From Leptobrachium leishanense (Eukaryota > Chordata > Amphibia > Anura > Megophryidae): a DNA stretch of 64,000 nt. The notes under the pieces were generated by a model. The model did no database searches. It saw only the letters and a program-made list of their open reading frames with translations, and was not told where the DNA came from. A program made the translations under genes and the position numbers. The DNA lies in the NCBI GenBank assembly GCA_009667805.1, contig CM019066.1:328643119-328707118 (forward strand), given 5' to 3'. Positions 21,286 to 34,799 of this stretch are shown here, piece by piece (within the stretch, counting starts at the first letter, position 1; every line of letters starts with the position of its first letter).

Positions 21286-23059
21286 ATGGCTAAAGCCCAT
21301 CACTTCAATGAAAATCTAAACAATAACATATCAAACCCTAGAAACTTTTGGAAAACCATAAGTAACATACAAGCACCCCCCGTCCACTCTCAGCCAGCAG
21401 CAGTCAAAGTAAACAACCAAACACTGCAACACCCCCTAGATGTAGCAAATGCCTTTAATGATTATTTTGTTGGATGTGCCACCACTTTGATTGCCAAGCT
21501 AGGAAATGACATGCAATCAGAAAGGCCTCATGCAGGTCAGGCCCCTCCAACTGTGCAAAGTCCCGCTATCAGACAGGAATTCAGTTTTAGACCAGTGCCT
21601 GTCAATGTCGTTACTAAACTTCTCCGTAACCAAAAAATGAAATACCAGTCTGGACCTGATCAAATACCCGCAATGCTGCGGAAAATCAGTGCACCGGCAA
21701 TTGCAAATCCTGTCGCAACCCTAATCAATGAATCACTGGCGACTGGATACATACCCAAACTCTGGAAGACTGCGAGAGTGGTACCTATCCATAAAAGTGG
21801 TGACAGTACTTTGTTATCCAACTACCGTCCGATATCATTGCTCCCTGTAATGTCAAAAATTTTGGAAAAATGCGTCTACACACAATTACATGATTATTAT
21901 CAATATTGGAACTACTTAACCCCGGATCAATCAGGCTTTCGTCCAAATCACTCAACTACAACCGCCCTTTTAAAAGTCTGCAATGATATCCAAGCAGGGA
22001 TGGAACAAGGAAGCCTAACTGGAGCCATCTTCCTTGATTTTGCCAAAGCCTTTGACACAGTAGACCATGGCATCTTGTTAAAAAAACTTTAAAACTCTGG
22101 TATTGGTGATCGCACGCTAACCTGGTTTCAATCATATGTATCCGACCAATTGCAATATGTGTCCATTTCTGGCAGCTCCTCCCTCCCCCTCCCAGTAACT
22201 TGCGGTTTACCCCAAGGCTCAATACTCGGCCCCCTGCTATTTACAATATTCATAAATGATCTGCCTAACATCTGCAAAGCCTCAACTGTACACATGTACG
22301 CAGACGACACCGTAATCTATACCAGCAAACCAAATCTCCCGCAGTTGGAGGCCGTGCTGCAAGAACAATTCACAGAGGTAGAAAAGTGGATCAAACACAA
22401 CAAACTTTTTTTAAATACTGACAAAACTGTAACAATGCTCTTTGGAACTGCACCTAAACTACATAAATTGCAAAATCCCCATCTATGTGTTGTGACAAAA
22501 ATCAACTGGCACGCAGACCACAGTCACTTCTCTCAAATATCTAGGTATGTGGTTAGACCCAAATCTATCCTTTGGCCCCCACATCAATAAATTCTCATCT
22601 AAAATTTACCCGAAACTAGGTGCCCTGTACAGAAACAAATCCTGCCTGAGCCCCACGGTAAGAAAGCAAATTGTACAACAAATGCTTATGCCGGCTATTG
22701 ATTATGGAGATGTAGTGTATGCAGCTGGCCCGCAAACACACCTTCAGAAACTTACTACATTGTATAACTCATTCTGCCGCTTTGCACTACAATGTAACTA
22801 CATGACCCACAATTGTGACATGTTAAATGAGCTAAATTGGCCGTCCCTGGAGTCTAAACGCACCCTTCACCTTTCCAACCTGGTGTTTAAGAGCTTTTCT
22901 GGGAAGCTGCCACCCTATCTGAATAGACTGCTTCCCCCAGCAGCTCCCTCATCCTATAACCTCCGATCCAGGACCAGCACCTTACTTGCAATACCACAAT
23001 ACAAAAAGAAAGTGGGTCGATCCTCATTTTCCTACAGAGCACCACAGTTAATGGAATAA
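21286..23059 (+). pseudogene. LINE reverse transcriptase relic (CR1/L2/Rex1 group)
   Basis: RT blocks in order: NYRPISLLPVMSKILEK, DQSGFRPNHSTTTAL, FLDFAKAFDTVDH, LPQGSILGPLLF and the catalytic YADD at 22297-22308. An in-frame TAA at 22090-22092 interrupts the frame between LLKKL and NSGIGD. A frameshift near 22545 moves the C-terminal part (WLDPNLSFGPHI, AIDYGDVVYA, YNLRSRTSTL) to another frame, and a further shift follows 23059. The gene is dead, but motif order and length match the family. Confidence 0.9.
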
Positions 23060-23789
23060 CCTCCCAGACGCCATCAAATCTTCCCCCAGTCTCAAGTCAC
23101 TCAAGAGCTCCCTATCAACATACCTCAATACGGAATGCACCTGTCAACATGTAACATAATGACTATTTTACTTACATAATCATTTTCTGTTAATCTGTAT
23201 ACTTGTGTTGTTTTTTAATATCTTGCATTGTATTACTTTGTATTTCTGTAACAATTCAATGTTCTTGAACCCAGGACATACTTGAAAACGAGAGAAATCT
23301 CAATGTATCCTTCCTGGTAAAATTAATTTATTTATTTATCAAGTGACAATGGATATTAATATCAGAAGATCACACATTAACAACAATATTCTTGTAAAAA
23401 GTCACATGCTCTATATTAGCTTTCCAATAAAAACTAAAATAATGAGTATTTCCTTTTTTAGAACCAACAAATATTCTTGTACGCCCTGTTTAAACAGGAA
23501 GACATAAAACACATTGATAAAGTTAAAATGGTGATTGGATTTGCATAACACATGCCCAAAATGAGAATCCAGGGACCATATGCACAGGCGCGAAACATGA
23601 GGGCTAATTGACTGCTAAAGTAATTTAACAAATTGTGCATATGGAGACCTGCTTAGTCTTGCTAAATGTGCATCTCTCAGCACAAAACCGTAAAGAGGGA
23701 GCGGAACTCCATTGCAAATTGAAATTCCCTTGCAATCAATTAGTTGGTGATCCCTCTTAGAAGTTTCCTTTTCAGAGTTGGACACGCCA

Positions 23790-24240
23790 TAATTTACTTT
23801 ACATAGTTACATAGGCTGAAAAAAGACGTGCATCCATCAGGTTCAGCCTTTCACACATCACCTACTGCTGTTGATCCAAAAGAAGGCAAAAAACCCAGTC
23901 TGTAGCGCCCGTCAATATGCAACACACTGGGAAAAAAATCCTTCTTGACTCCAGAATGACAGTCAGATTTCTCCTTGGATCAAGAAGCTTTTACCTACAT
24001 ATTAAATATTATGACCCTTAATATTGTTTTTGCAGGAAGTCATCCAGTCATTTTGTAAAAGTCTGTACAGTCTCTGACCCAACCACCTCAACAGGCAGAG
24101 AATTCCACAGCTTTATTGTTCTCACTGTAAAATAACTCTTCCTATGCTTTAGGCCGAATTTCCATTCGTCCAGTCTAAATGGGTGACCCCGTGTCCTGTG
24201 TATAGTCCTGTTAATAAAAAGATTTCCAGACAATGGTCTC
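23790..24240 (-). pseudogene. CR1-like LINE C-terminal fragment and 3' end
   Basis: On the minus strand from 24233 the frame contains TRGHPFRLDEWKF, KSYFTVRTIKLWNSLP and VEVVGSETVQTFTK. These are typical of the last residues of CR1-group RT proteins. The 3' untranslated part ends near 23790, where the plus strand reads ACATAGTTACATAGGCTG, a common amphibian repeat end. The copy is strongly 5' truncated. Confidence 0.75.
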
Positions 24241-24758
24241 AGAAAAGGAGAAGCTGCACTGTAAAACCTCTCATTTTGCTGTTTACGTTCTAGTTTTGAG
24301 AAGTGCTGACATTTCTCAACACTGCAATACCATTGATTTTAGTCAGTTTCTGCAGCTCATGCAAACACCGGTTCATAGTGGACAACCACAATAGTCTATG
24401 TGTCTTAGCTTCGTATCTTATGCAGACCGCTGCTGGTCAGAGTGGGTTTATGACATGATCCACATTACTCAGCACTGACATCACAGCTTTATGCTAATTA
24501 AACCAGATGTAGCCTTGTTACCCTGTCCTCTCTTAGATCTCCTCGGTCTCAAAGAAATTGCTCTGATTTCTCCTATAAAGGCAATAATAACCTCATTGTC
24601 CATAGGCTTGGATTATTCTGCCCTCGAATGTTCTTTTGTATTAAACATGTATATCACCTCACGATAATCACACAAACCAGGAAAGAAGGTGCCACATGGG
24701 AAAAGGGAGGACAAGCTCTTCCCAGTTTTGGATGCAACATTCTCCAGTAACAACCAGA
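24241..24758. other. Intergenic DNA, nothing recognised
   Basis: No gene, element ends or tandem array seen. Confidence 0.4.
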
Positions 24759-25823
24759 AATTAGATCCAGTCTAGTTTGATCAAAATATACCAACATTTA
24801 TATTGAATTATCGATGGGATAAGGGCAATGCTTGAGAATTACTTTCAGAATCTCAGTCAACTAGCCAACAATGGAGAAGTTGGTCTTCTGGTTACATAGT
24901 CATGGGCTCCAAGAACTATGAATGAGTGAAGTTCTCATAGATATAGAGACCCAAACACAACGGATATGAGCTATAGCTCTGTCCACTTTCCCAGACTGAC
25001 AGTTGTTCTAGTTAAAACCATAGGAATCAATTTTTTCTAGAAGTCTCAATGGGGAAGCCTTCTATTCCAATTATACATATGAAGTATTGTGGGTTACTCA
25101 ATAAAAGTGAAAACACATTGTCCTATCCACTCTGACATATATATCGAAGGTCAGGGATAGTGTATCATGAAATGAGTGTTACTGCTCCTTGCCAAATTAC
25201 AATGGAGAAGACGACTCAGGCAGAGGTAAATGGGCAGCTTAAATTTTATTTAGGACACATTATCTTGCAAGAAGTTTCGCCCCCTAACTCAAGTCTTGAA
25301 ACAGAATCTTGATTGGGGATGAAAAATCGTGCGATATGAGGTGTCCTCAATAAACATTAAACTGCCTATTTAACTCTGCCTGAGTGCCTGGTCTTCCTCA
25401 CTGTTGTAAGTTGGCAAGGGGCAATAACACTCATTTCAATATACACTATCCATGACCTTCCCTCTATATAAAAGAGTGGATTGGAAAATGGATTTTCACT
25501 TTTATTGAGTAACCCACGATACACAAACGTAGAATTGGAATAGAAGGCTTCCAGATTGAGACTTCCAGATAAAAATGATTCCTACGGTCTCATTTAGGAC
25601 AACTGCCAACCTGGTAAAGCAGACAAGCACATATCAGTTGTATTTGGGTCTCTATATCTATGAGAACTTCGCTCATTCATAGTACTTGGAGCACCTGATT
25701 ATACCAGAAGAAGGATTTTTTGATTGTGATTTGACATTCTGGGCGTAATTCTCCTGGAAACTCTCTACGTCCAATTGATAATGAAATACTGGCATATTTT
25801 TATCAAACTACAGTGGATCTAAT
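24759..25823. repeat. Long imperfect foldback (about 1.06 kb)
   Basis: The left arm, running from AAATTAGATCCAGT to about 25285, is the imperfect reverse complement of the right arm, which ends AGTGGATCTAATTTT. Matching landmarks: AAGCCTTCTATTCCAA (25055-25070) with TTGGAATAGAAGGCTT (25535-25550); TGGGTTACTCAATAAAAGTG with its complement; and TTTTATTTAGGACAC with GTGTCCTCAATAAA near the centre. Arms are about 500 bases with scattered mismatches. No target duplication is evident. It may be a foldback transposon. Confidence 0.8.
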
Positions 25824-26084
25824 TTTAGGTCGATACTGTTGAAGGTTCCAGCCAATACTGGTAGAAATTGTAATTTTCATTCAGCATTTTCTGGCAGGAA
25901 GAAAGACAATCATAGATTTATGTGCAGCTAAAAAAGTAATACAGAATGTGGTTATAAATTGTCCACAGTCTTTTCATTGGTTTCATTATTAAAATAGTTT
26001 CCTGTTGAAACGTATAGTACACCGACGGTGATCTATTGGTTGTTCGCTTTTTGTGATTGCGTTAGAAACAATTCAATTTCTACC

Positions 26085-26614
26085 TTAAAGGAACACTCCA
26101 CTCAAAAATCACCCCCCCCCCCCGTTTTTCTATCCTAATCTATCCCTATTCCCTTAATAAATAGGTAGGGATTTTTTTTTGTGTAACTGTAATACTTACC
26201 CTAAAATCCACTTGTTTCCAGCGGCGTCTTTTTTTTTTTTATACTCACCTCCCTCCTCTTCCGCCCCCGTCCTTCTTGCATTGTTCTTGCCTTCTGGTTT
26301 ACGTGAGAAGCGCGCATGCGCGCCTCTCGTGTAAGCCAGCCAATCGGCAGGCTTCCTCCCGGCTCCCTCTGAGGATTAGTGTTGGGAGCAAGAGGATGCG
26401 CGCAACACTAACCCTCAGCCGCTGCCGCCAGCTACTGCGGCGAGTTGGAGACGTCATCGCGCTGAATCCCGCTCTGCTGACTGACAGCTGGGAGGGCGGA
26501 GTAAACTCCTCCGCCTCTCTCAGCTGTTTTCAGCTTTTTCAGCTGAACTGCTGAGCGGAGGGAGGGGGGACAGAAAAAGCTTAGGTGGTCATGTTGCCTA
26601 GAGTATCCCTTTAA
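26085..26614. mobile_element. T2-like MITE
   Basis: TTAAAGGAACACTCCACTC at the left and GCCTAGAGTATCCCTTTAA at the right. The interior matches 2073-2660, including the CGCGCATGCGCGCC palindrome. Compared with the other copies, a middle segment including half of the GATGACGTC hairpin is missing. Confidence 0.8.
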
Positions 26615-28078
26615 AAAATACTCACAAATACAAAAGAGAGCAGCATTTCGGTTATTATTTGAGTTTTATAAATTGTTTATATAGCAATCTTAAAGTATTC
26701 AAACCATACCAAGATTTATGGTCGGTGCCACTAGGAAAACTGTCAACTAAGAACTGGTACGGCTTCAGTTACATGTGTATTTCTCATAAAGCGTGCTTCA
26801 CAGTAAGGACACAATAACGTGTTTGATCATGTGGGTGACTCTACATTGTATACTTGTGTATTTTAAATTTGCGATTCGTCGGAATTATGAAACAACAAGC
26901 TGCCACATGGACAAAAGTAACCAGTAATGCACTGCCATGGCAGTTGTGTTACTAATTATACTTAAATCATTGGAGCAATACGGCATTAAGAGACGGCTGG
27001 CCACCACTTGCTGCCCATGTAGTAAATATTGTTGGCCAGCTGTAAAAAAGACAGCAAAGAGGGGTGACATAGGTGTGGACAGGTGGGGACGCTGCTATGT
27101 GAGGAAGGTGGGGTCTATTTAAAAGAATCGGAGAGGCATCAGCCCCCCATCCATGGGTATCAGGTGGGAGCTAAAGAAATACTTAGGGTGGTGGAAATGT
27201 CCGCCCCAACTAATGCAATTCAGGAGAGGACTATAATAAAATGGGGAAAGGAAGACATGCCGTTGTCTCCTCCTCAACCCGCTCCACCCACCCACCCATA
27301 AGCACTGTTCACGAAGGGGTGGACATACATGCCCACCCCAAGCCCTGACACATTTGCGGTGGTTGCTTCCTCGTCAAATGCTCATGTACCTTTCCAGCTT
27401 GAGAACCGGAAGAGCGATTGACAGTTCTAGTTATCGTAACATGGACACGTTTGACATGTCTGAGCTGTAAAATAAAGTACAATTTACTTTCGAATATTGA
27501 ATTTCCCTCCAATAATTAAAAAAACACAAATTCTATAAATGTTTAGAAGGGTAAGGTGACATTTGTCCTAGTCAAACTAAAAAAGACTGGGGTTTTCATC
27601 CCAACATTTGGAGATGAATTAGACTCATGCTACGAACTAGAATGTCGCCATCAATATTTTCTTAGAGGAGGAATGCAGCCAATAGCTGTTTTATCTGTGT
27701 ATGGCAGACATTCCTTCATAATTATTAACATATGAAATTGTATGCAAACATGTGATGTGAAAAGCTTTCTTTCCTGGATTCCAGTCGTGTCTGAGGCGGC
27801 ATATACTAAAAACAGAGACCACGAGTAACACCTCCAGGCATTCTTCGAATATGCCTTATCCCTTGTTGAATACTGGACACGTATAGGCAAAATGATGCTC
27901 AGAGTATCACACACATAAGGTCAGCACTGTCTGTTTCACTCTCTAAATTCCAAATCTGTGCTCGGTTTCCAGCTGGAAAGACAGATCAACAACTCACGCC
28001 CCAACCAGCACATCGCGGTCTCAGCAGTGAACATTGATAGACTCGGCTGCTCGTCAAGCTTCCTTGGTTCATAAAATC
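26615..28078. other. Intergenic DNA, nothing recognised
   Basis: Short open frames have no protein-like features. No element ends were recognised. Confidence 0.4.
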
Positions 28079-28081
28079 TAT

Positions 28082-28788
28082 GGGCCCTATTACAATGTTA
28101 ACGCAAACGTTAATGATCACTTGCGTGAGCGTTAACGTTTGCCGCGGTATTTACCACATATTACAATCCAAACGCAAACGGTATAAAAAACCCGTTTGCT
28201 TTTGGTACCCTGCGCTACTCAGCGCGAGGTTGCTGCACTTTGCTCTCCCTATGCTTAACATGGGGAGCGCAAAGTGTTAATCAGCGCAGGATTATAAAGT
28301 CTCGGTGCTGATTAAGGTCTGGCTCTGGTCAGCGAAAAGTTAACTAGAGCCAAGACTTGGGGTTAACGTATTCCGCTTCTGCAGAATCCGTTAACACCAG
28401 GCTTAAAAATAAAAAAAAACACAATCCTATACTCACCCTCTGTCCCGCGGCGAGGACCGCCTCCTTTGTCCAGCAGGAGCAGGGAAAGACTGGGGGGAAA
28501 AGTTCCCCCCAGTCTCTCCCTGCGTATCACTACGCTGACTGGCCGGATCTCGCGAGGCGAGATCCGGCTGGTCACGTGACCGCCAGGGAGAAACTCAATG
28601 GAGTCCAATGGACTCCAGCGAGTGGATGCTCGCGGCTGCGCTCAGCGCTGCCGCGAGCATCCCTAATTTTTACAGGCAATAACAATGCAGGCAGCATTTC
28701 TTGCGCCTGCATTGTAATCTGGCGTTAATCAGGAGCAGTTTTTCCTCCCTTGCGCCCGCGTTTTAATGCCAAGATTGTAATAGAGCCC
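28082..28788. mobile_element. MITE, GGGCCCTATTACAAT ends, 3-bp TSD
   Basis: Ends GGGCCCTATTACAAT and ATTGTAATAGAGCCC are inverted repeats, flanked by TAT (28079-28081 and 28789-28791). The interior has a GC-rich hairpin, CCGGATCTCGC with GCGAGATCCGG (about 28551-28570). It also has an inverted pair around CTCCCTATGCTTAACATGG that recurs at 63360-63390. Harbinger-like by TSD length. Confidence 0.85.
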
Positions 28789-29003
28789 TATGAAGGGTAT
28801 CAAGCAACAATTACATATAGGTTACACAGGATATCAATGCTGACAGCATTCATTTGTATTGAATGGTCACAGTGCCCGGAGTGTCCCTTTAAAATGAACA
28901 CTACCACAAACATAATCTGTAACTAGATTACTTGTGCATTACAAATAAAAAACATGCTGCTTTTTTCTTTGTTTGAACACAAACACTCAAATCTGATTAT
29001 ATA

Positions 29004-30620
<1,617 letters not shown>

Positions 30621-30674
30621 TATATATATATATAGTGGATTTTAGCAAGAATATATGATAAGTAACAATAAATA

Positions 30675-30835
30675 TAGGATTTAGTGAAGAAAAAAGGTGT
30701 GTGGCGATTCCCAGTGCAAAGAAACATTGTGAAGTATCAATCGGCTAATACATAATGTATTAGTCGATCGATACATCACAACTTTTCTTTGCACTGGGAA
30801 TCGCCACACCCCTTTTTTCTTTACTATTGTATATT
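30675..30835. repeat. Near-perfect palindrome, arms about 65 bp
   Basis: GGCGATTCCCAGTGCAAAGA on the left pairs with TCTTTGCACTGGGAATCGCC on the right. Outside it GAAGAAAAAAGGTGTGTG pairs with ACACCCCTTTTTTC, and the centre is ATACATAATGTAT. A transcript would fold into a hairpin of about 65 pairs. It may be a foldback MITE; no duplication was identified. Confidence 0.9.
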
Positions 30836-30839
30836 TTTA

Positions 30840-31350
30840 GTGTCGTAATTGGGGACGACACGTGTGGGTGAATAGGCGATCGTGCTTATTGGTATATTCT
30901 AACCACAAACATAATTTGCTCCTTATCCTTAAGTGTGTTTTTCTTATAAATATAGGATTTAACAGGGAAAGATATGAACACCTGAATAGAAGCTTTATAT
31001 GAACTCCGTTCTCTCTACAAAAATAGTGGAGCAACTGCGTTCCCTCGAGGTCCCCCTGGACTCGAACCCTGATTTAAGGGCACCAAAAAGCAGGAGTTCT
31101 GTTTTAGTAGAACGTCCCGTTAATAATTCAAGTAATCTTTAGCAACTATGGTTGGAACTCCATTTAAACCCAAGAGGACAACCACATTGAAAAAGTTCAG
31201 CCGACGCTAAAGGAGGAAAGACCGGTGAGGTGGTAGCTCCCTAAACAGTGAATTCACAGTTTTGTCATACTTGTTTCACCCTATCTTCTGCGACGTTCAG
31301 CCACCGCTCATTCGAAACTGGGAGGCGAGCCGTGGTTTAAAGGGCTGGAA
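30840..31350. other. Intergenic DNA, nothing recognised
   Basis: No gene or element ends recognised. Confidence 0.4.
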
Positions 31351-31353
31351 CGG

Positions 31354-31829
31354 GTAAAGGAACACTCTGCAGAAAAGTAGTGTCATTTTTATTGGTCTCA
31401 AATAATTGGCCTGAGGGATCCAATTATTTTTTCTTTAGGCCCATTTTACCCCCCGGCGCTGCTCCTCGTCTTCTCAGGGGCTCCTGAACCCGGAAGTCCC
31501 TAATGCTTTTCTGTAGCGTAGGAAGCACAAATCGTGCACTGCAACTGAATTGCGAACTTCACAAAGCAAGTTCTGTAGCGCCTGTGCAGAATGTATTGGA
31601 CAGGGCTCATGCGCAGAGCCGAGACCGATCTCTAATGTGGGGTCAGAGATAGTGACATCAGAACGCTCCCTATGTACCGGCGTCACTAGTAACAGGTAGC
31701 TGCTGGTGACACTGGATGGGGTGGAGGAAATGCCTCCACTTCATCCAGTTCGGTTGGGCTGGGGGGCACTCTTCACACCCTGGCCACCTCAAAAAGATAA
31801 AGTGGTCAGGGTGTGCAGTATTCCTTTAC
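31354..31829. mobile_element. T2-related MITE, GTAAAGGAACACTCTGCA ends
   Basis: Left GTAAAGGAACACTCTGCA and right TGCAGTATTCCTTTAC are inverted repeats. The terminal AAAGGAACACTC is shared with the T2-like elements, but the interior is different, so this is another subfamily. No coding capacity. Confidence 0.75.
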
Positions 31830-32029
31830 CGTACCCTTGGCCACACACCTAAGGACCTGAACCCTGTGTCCATACGGGACGGATGACTTGCAGACTTTCC
31901 AGATCCCATTGACGTCCCACGTAAACAGTGGGAGATCACAGGGATAGTGCTGCCCTGCAACATGCATAATACATTTGTTACAGGATCCCTTATAGAGTAG
32001 CCAGAACGGCATGTTTTCCAGAACACATA

Positions 32030-32208
32030 CAGGGCTATTCAGAGAGAGGTGAAAACCTTGAGAATTGGCAGGAGAATGAACAATCTAGACCAAATAGCCA
32101 ATTTGGAAAGAGCGAAATGGGAGAATTTTTCTGATTTGGCTATTTTGACCTAGAATTTTCACTTCTCCAATCATTCTCAATGTTTTCACCTCTTTCTGAA
32201 TAACCCTG
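32030..32208. mobile_element. 179-bp palindromic MITE, CAGGG-TATTCAGAGAG ends
   Basis: Ends CAGGGCTATTCAGAGAG and CTTTCTGAATAACCCTG, flanked by ATA (32027-32029 and 32209-32211). Same family as 21051-21240. The body folds back on itself. Confidence 0.88.
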
Positions 32209-32749
32209 ATAATTTATTCATGCCAATAGGCAGTGCATGAAAAATGTCACCCCCAGCATGGAAAGTTCATATCCCGTGGATTAATAAAAAGGAATTCCAC
32301 GTGGCCAATCCTGATTAGGAAACACAAGCTTAGAAATTACACATATTGCAGGGCAGCTCCTTCCCTGTGCTCTTCTTCACCATGGAAAGGTAATGTCAGG
32401 GCCGGCCCGACAATGGTGCAGAGCGGAGCAGCGGCACCAGGCGGCAGAAATTCGGGGGCAGGAAATTTCAGCCCCTGGCACCACTGCTGCGCTCTGCACT
32501 ATTTTTTTTATGCGGCGACGGCAGATCATGCGGCCGCCGCGTTCGTTCCTTCAACGAGCGGCAGCCGCATGAGTATCTGCCGCTCGCCTGAGATCCATCC
32601 GCCAGCCTGCCGTGATCGACATCACGTGATCTCACGAGATTGCGGCAGGCTGGATCCCAGGCGAGTGGCAGATACTCATGAGGCTGCCGCTCGTTGAAGG
32701 AACGTGGCGGCCACACGATCTGCCTGTCGGAGGGGCCTGGCAGAGGTGA

Positions 32750-33270
32750 GCCTGGGGGCAAATATATCCATGAGGGCAAATATATCAATGTGTGAGCCTG
32801 GGGGCAAATATATCCATGAGGGTAAAATATATCAATGTGTGAGCCGGGGGGCAAATATATCAATGTGTGAGCCTGGGGCAAATATTTCGATATGTGAGCC
32901 TAGGGGGCAAATATATCCATGTGTGAGCCTGGGGGCAAATATATCAATGTGTGAGCCTGGGGGCAAATATATCCATGAGGGCAAAATATATCAATGTGTG
33001 AGACTGGGGGCGAATATTTCCATGTGTGAGCGTGGGGGCAAATATACCCATGTGTGAGCCTGGGGGCAAATATATCAATGTGTGAGCCTGGGGGCAAATA
33101 TATCCATGTGTGAGCCTGGGGGCAAATATATCCATGTGTGAGCCTGGGGGCAAATATATCCATGAGTGAGCTGGGGGGAAAATATATCCATGAGTGAGCC
33201 TGGGGCAAATATTTCCATGTGTGAGCATGGGGGCAAATATATCCATGTGTGAGCTGGGGCAATATACCCA
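32750..33270 (-). repeat. 28-bp minisatellite, GGGGGCAAATATATCCATG motif
   Basis: About 18 units of GTGTGAGCCTGGGGGC followed by AAATATATCCAT, with shortened units containing CATGAGGG. On the minus strand the unit reads CACATGGATATATTTGCCCC, the same core as the arrays at 4500 and 19195. Open frames through it are artefacts. Confidence 0.92.
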
Positions 33271-33284
33271 TGTGTGGGCACTGC

Positions 33285-33810
33285 TGGGTAGGTGATGCTG
33301 GGCACTGCTGGGTATGTGACGCTGGGCACTGCTGGGTATGTGACGCTGGGCACTGCTGGGTATGTGTTGCTTGGCACTGCTTGGTATGTGATGCTTGGCA
33401 CTGCTGGGTATGTGACGCTGGGCTCTGCTGGGTATGTGACGCTTGGCACTGCTGGGTATGTGATGCTGGGCACTGCTGGGTATGTGACGCTGGGCTCTGC
33501 TGGGTATGTGACGCTGGGCACTGCTGGGTATGTGACGCTGGGCTCTGCTGGGCATGTGAAGCTGGGCACTGTTGGGTATGTGATGCTGGGCACTGCTGGG
33601 TATGTGAAGCTGGGCACTGCTGGGTATGTGATGCTGGGCACTGCTGGGTATGTGACGCTGGGCACTGCTGGGTATGTGACACTGGGCACTGCTGGGTATG
33701 TGATGCTGGGCACTGCTGGGTATGTGACGCTGGGCACTGCTGGGTATGTGACGCTGGGCGCTGCTGGGTATGTGACACTGGGCACTGCTGGGTATGTGAC
33801 GCTGGGCTGT
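33285..33810 (+). repeat. 24-bp minisatellite, GGGCACTGCTGGGTATGTGA
   Basis: About 22 near-identical 24-bp units, GGGCACTGCTGGGTATGTGA plus CGCT or TGCT. The length divides by three, so all frames that lack a stop in one unit stay open through the array on both strands (up to about 300 codons). No gene is inferred. Confidence 0.95.
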
Positions 33811-34004
33811 TATACAAACCTCACATTACTGTATCACAGAGCTCCACAGCAAGAAAATTCGAATGTACAGTGTGTATGAGTGTTTGAATTTTATTGTTGT
33901 GGCGCACTGTGATACACACTGCGTGTTTGTTTTTTGGGGGGGGGGGCAGCATTTCATCCTTCGTTCCAGGCGGCACAATGTGTTGGGCCGGCCCTGGGTA
34001 ATGT

Positions 34005-34470
34005 GTCCAGGAAAACATGGGCGATCTGGAAACCCTAACCTCTATTCTCTGCAGGTCACCTGTGACTCCTCGTTGCCGTCTCACCTGCAGGCTGCAGCAC
34101 AGGAGCTCTGCACACTGCAGCACAGGAGCTCTGCACACTGCAGGGGCCGGGAGGCATCCTTCATGCACCGCCCAACAGCATGAATACAGATAAGGGACCA
34201 GGATAACATAAAGGATCTGGCAGATCTATGTGACAGGCAGGCAGCCAGCCCAGGGCAGGTAACGCTCGGGGTTTGCCTGTATGCATTAAGGGTCTCCCGG
34301 GGGTAAACGGCTGCATTGTGTGTGTCACCCTGAGGCAGCCGATCATGTGTGTCTGCAGGAGCCCGCACTCCCCCGGGGGCAGCCAGTGAGAGGTCATGCC
34401 CCCCTGCTCCTCACTAACCCCCTCTCCGGGCACAGCAGCTGCCTCACCCCGGCTCTGTCTGGCTGAGAGC
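34005..34470. other. Upstream flank of the DUSP10 promoter
   Basis: Moderately GC-rich sequence. A short direct repeat GCACAGGAGCTCTGCACACT stands twice at about 34096-34140. No gene recognised. Confidence 0.4.
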
Positions 34471-34479
34471 GGCCGCCTC

Positions 34480-34700
34480 CCATTGGCTGCCAATGACATC
34501 AGCCGCCGAGTCCTGACACGGGAGGCCGTGAACTGTGCAGTCTGATACACCACGTTCTGACCACGCCCCCCTTCCCGCTGACTCCAGCGCCTTATGGGTT
34601 TACGCTTCAAGCCCCGCCTCCTCTGTCTTGTGTACGGTTGAAGTGTCAGTCATAGCTGCTCCGCTGTCTCCGCCCATTCGAATCTTTCCCTTTAGAGAAA
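34480..34700 (+). promoter_or_regulatory. DUSP10: Probable DUSP10 CpG-type promoter
   Basis: The stretch has locally raised GC and CpG content and stands out from the AT-rich surroundings. It contains two CCAAT boxes (ATTGG at 34482-34486, CCAAT at 34490-34494). GC boxes are at 34561-34571 (CCACGCCCCCC), 34611-34620 (GCCCCGCCTC) and 34668-34675 (CTCCGCCC). A strong splice donor follows at 34800. It is the natural start for the gene whose coding exon begins 2.1 kb downstream. Transcription start and identity are inferred. Confidence 0.6.
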
Positions 34701-34799
34701 GTGAGAGTGTGGAACCCTGAGAGAGAGAGAGAGAGATCAATGGAACCGAGTGAATGGAGCTTTAATATATAAATCAATACCTCGGGGAGACACAGCACA
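34690..34799 (+). other. DUSP10: Probable non-coding first exon of DUSP10
   Basis: The exon would end at 34799, just before GTAAGT (34800-34805), an ideal 5' splice site. It contains a GAGAGA tract and no convincing start codon context. Human DUSP10 also begins with a non-coding exon, which supports this reading. The 5' border is a guess. Confidence 0.55.

Larger units (their letters stand above)
18110..23340 (+). mobile_element. CR1/L2/Rex1-group non-LTR retrotransposon, inactive
   Basis: Envelope of a LINE with a degenerate 2A-like peptide, an APE-type endonuclease, a reverse transcriptase and a 3' end. The 3' end reads GAAATCTCAATGTATCCTTCCTGG and closes with TTTATTTATTTA. The same 3' end recurs at 51090-51494, 61405-61485 and, reversed, 57763-58085, so this family was active here. 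Two elements split this copy: a hAT at 18827-20803 and a foldback MITE at 21051-21240. The exact position within the Jockey superfamily is not decided. Confidence 0.85.
32397..33996 (-). mobile_element. hAT-type non-autonomous transposon with two tandem arrays
   Basis: Ends CAGGGCCGGCCCGAC and GTTGGGCCGGCCCTG are inverted repeats. The exact 8-bp duplication GGTAATGT flanks it (32389-32396 and 33997-34004). Inside are a GC-rich palindrome (about 32525-32715, centre CTCACGAGAT), a 28-bp array (32750-33270), a 24-bp array (33285-33810) and a 43-bp-type block (33820-33935). Read on the minus strand, the order of modules equals that of 4264-5584. No transposase. Confidence 0.92.

Noticed and set aside
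25255..25330. GTTTCGCC / GGCGAAAC in the centre of the foldback as a ribozyme core
   Set aside because: There is no CTGANGA partner at a suitable distance; the sequence is explained by the foldback centre.
32900..33887. Long frames with SHTQQCPA or GTAGYV-type repeats
   Set aside because: They follow from the 24-bp and 28-bp tandem units within the hAT element; overlapping frames are open on both strands.
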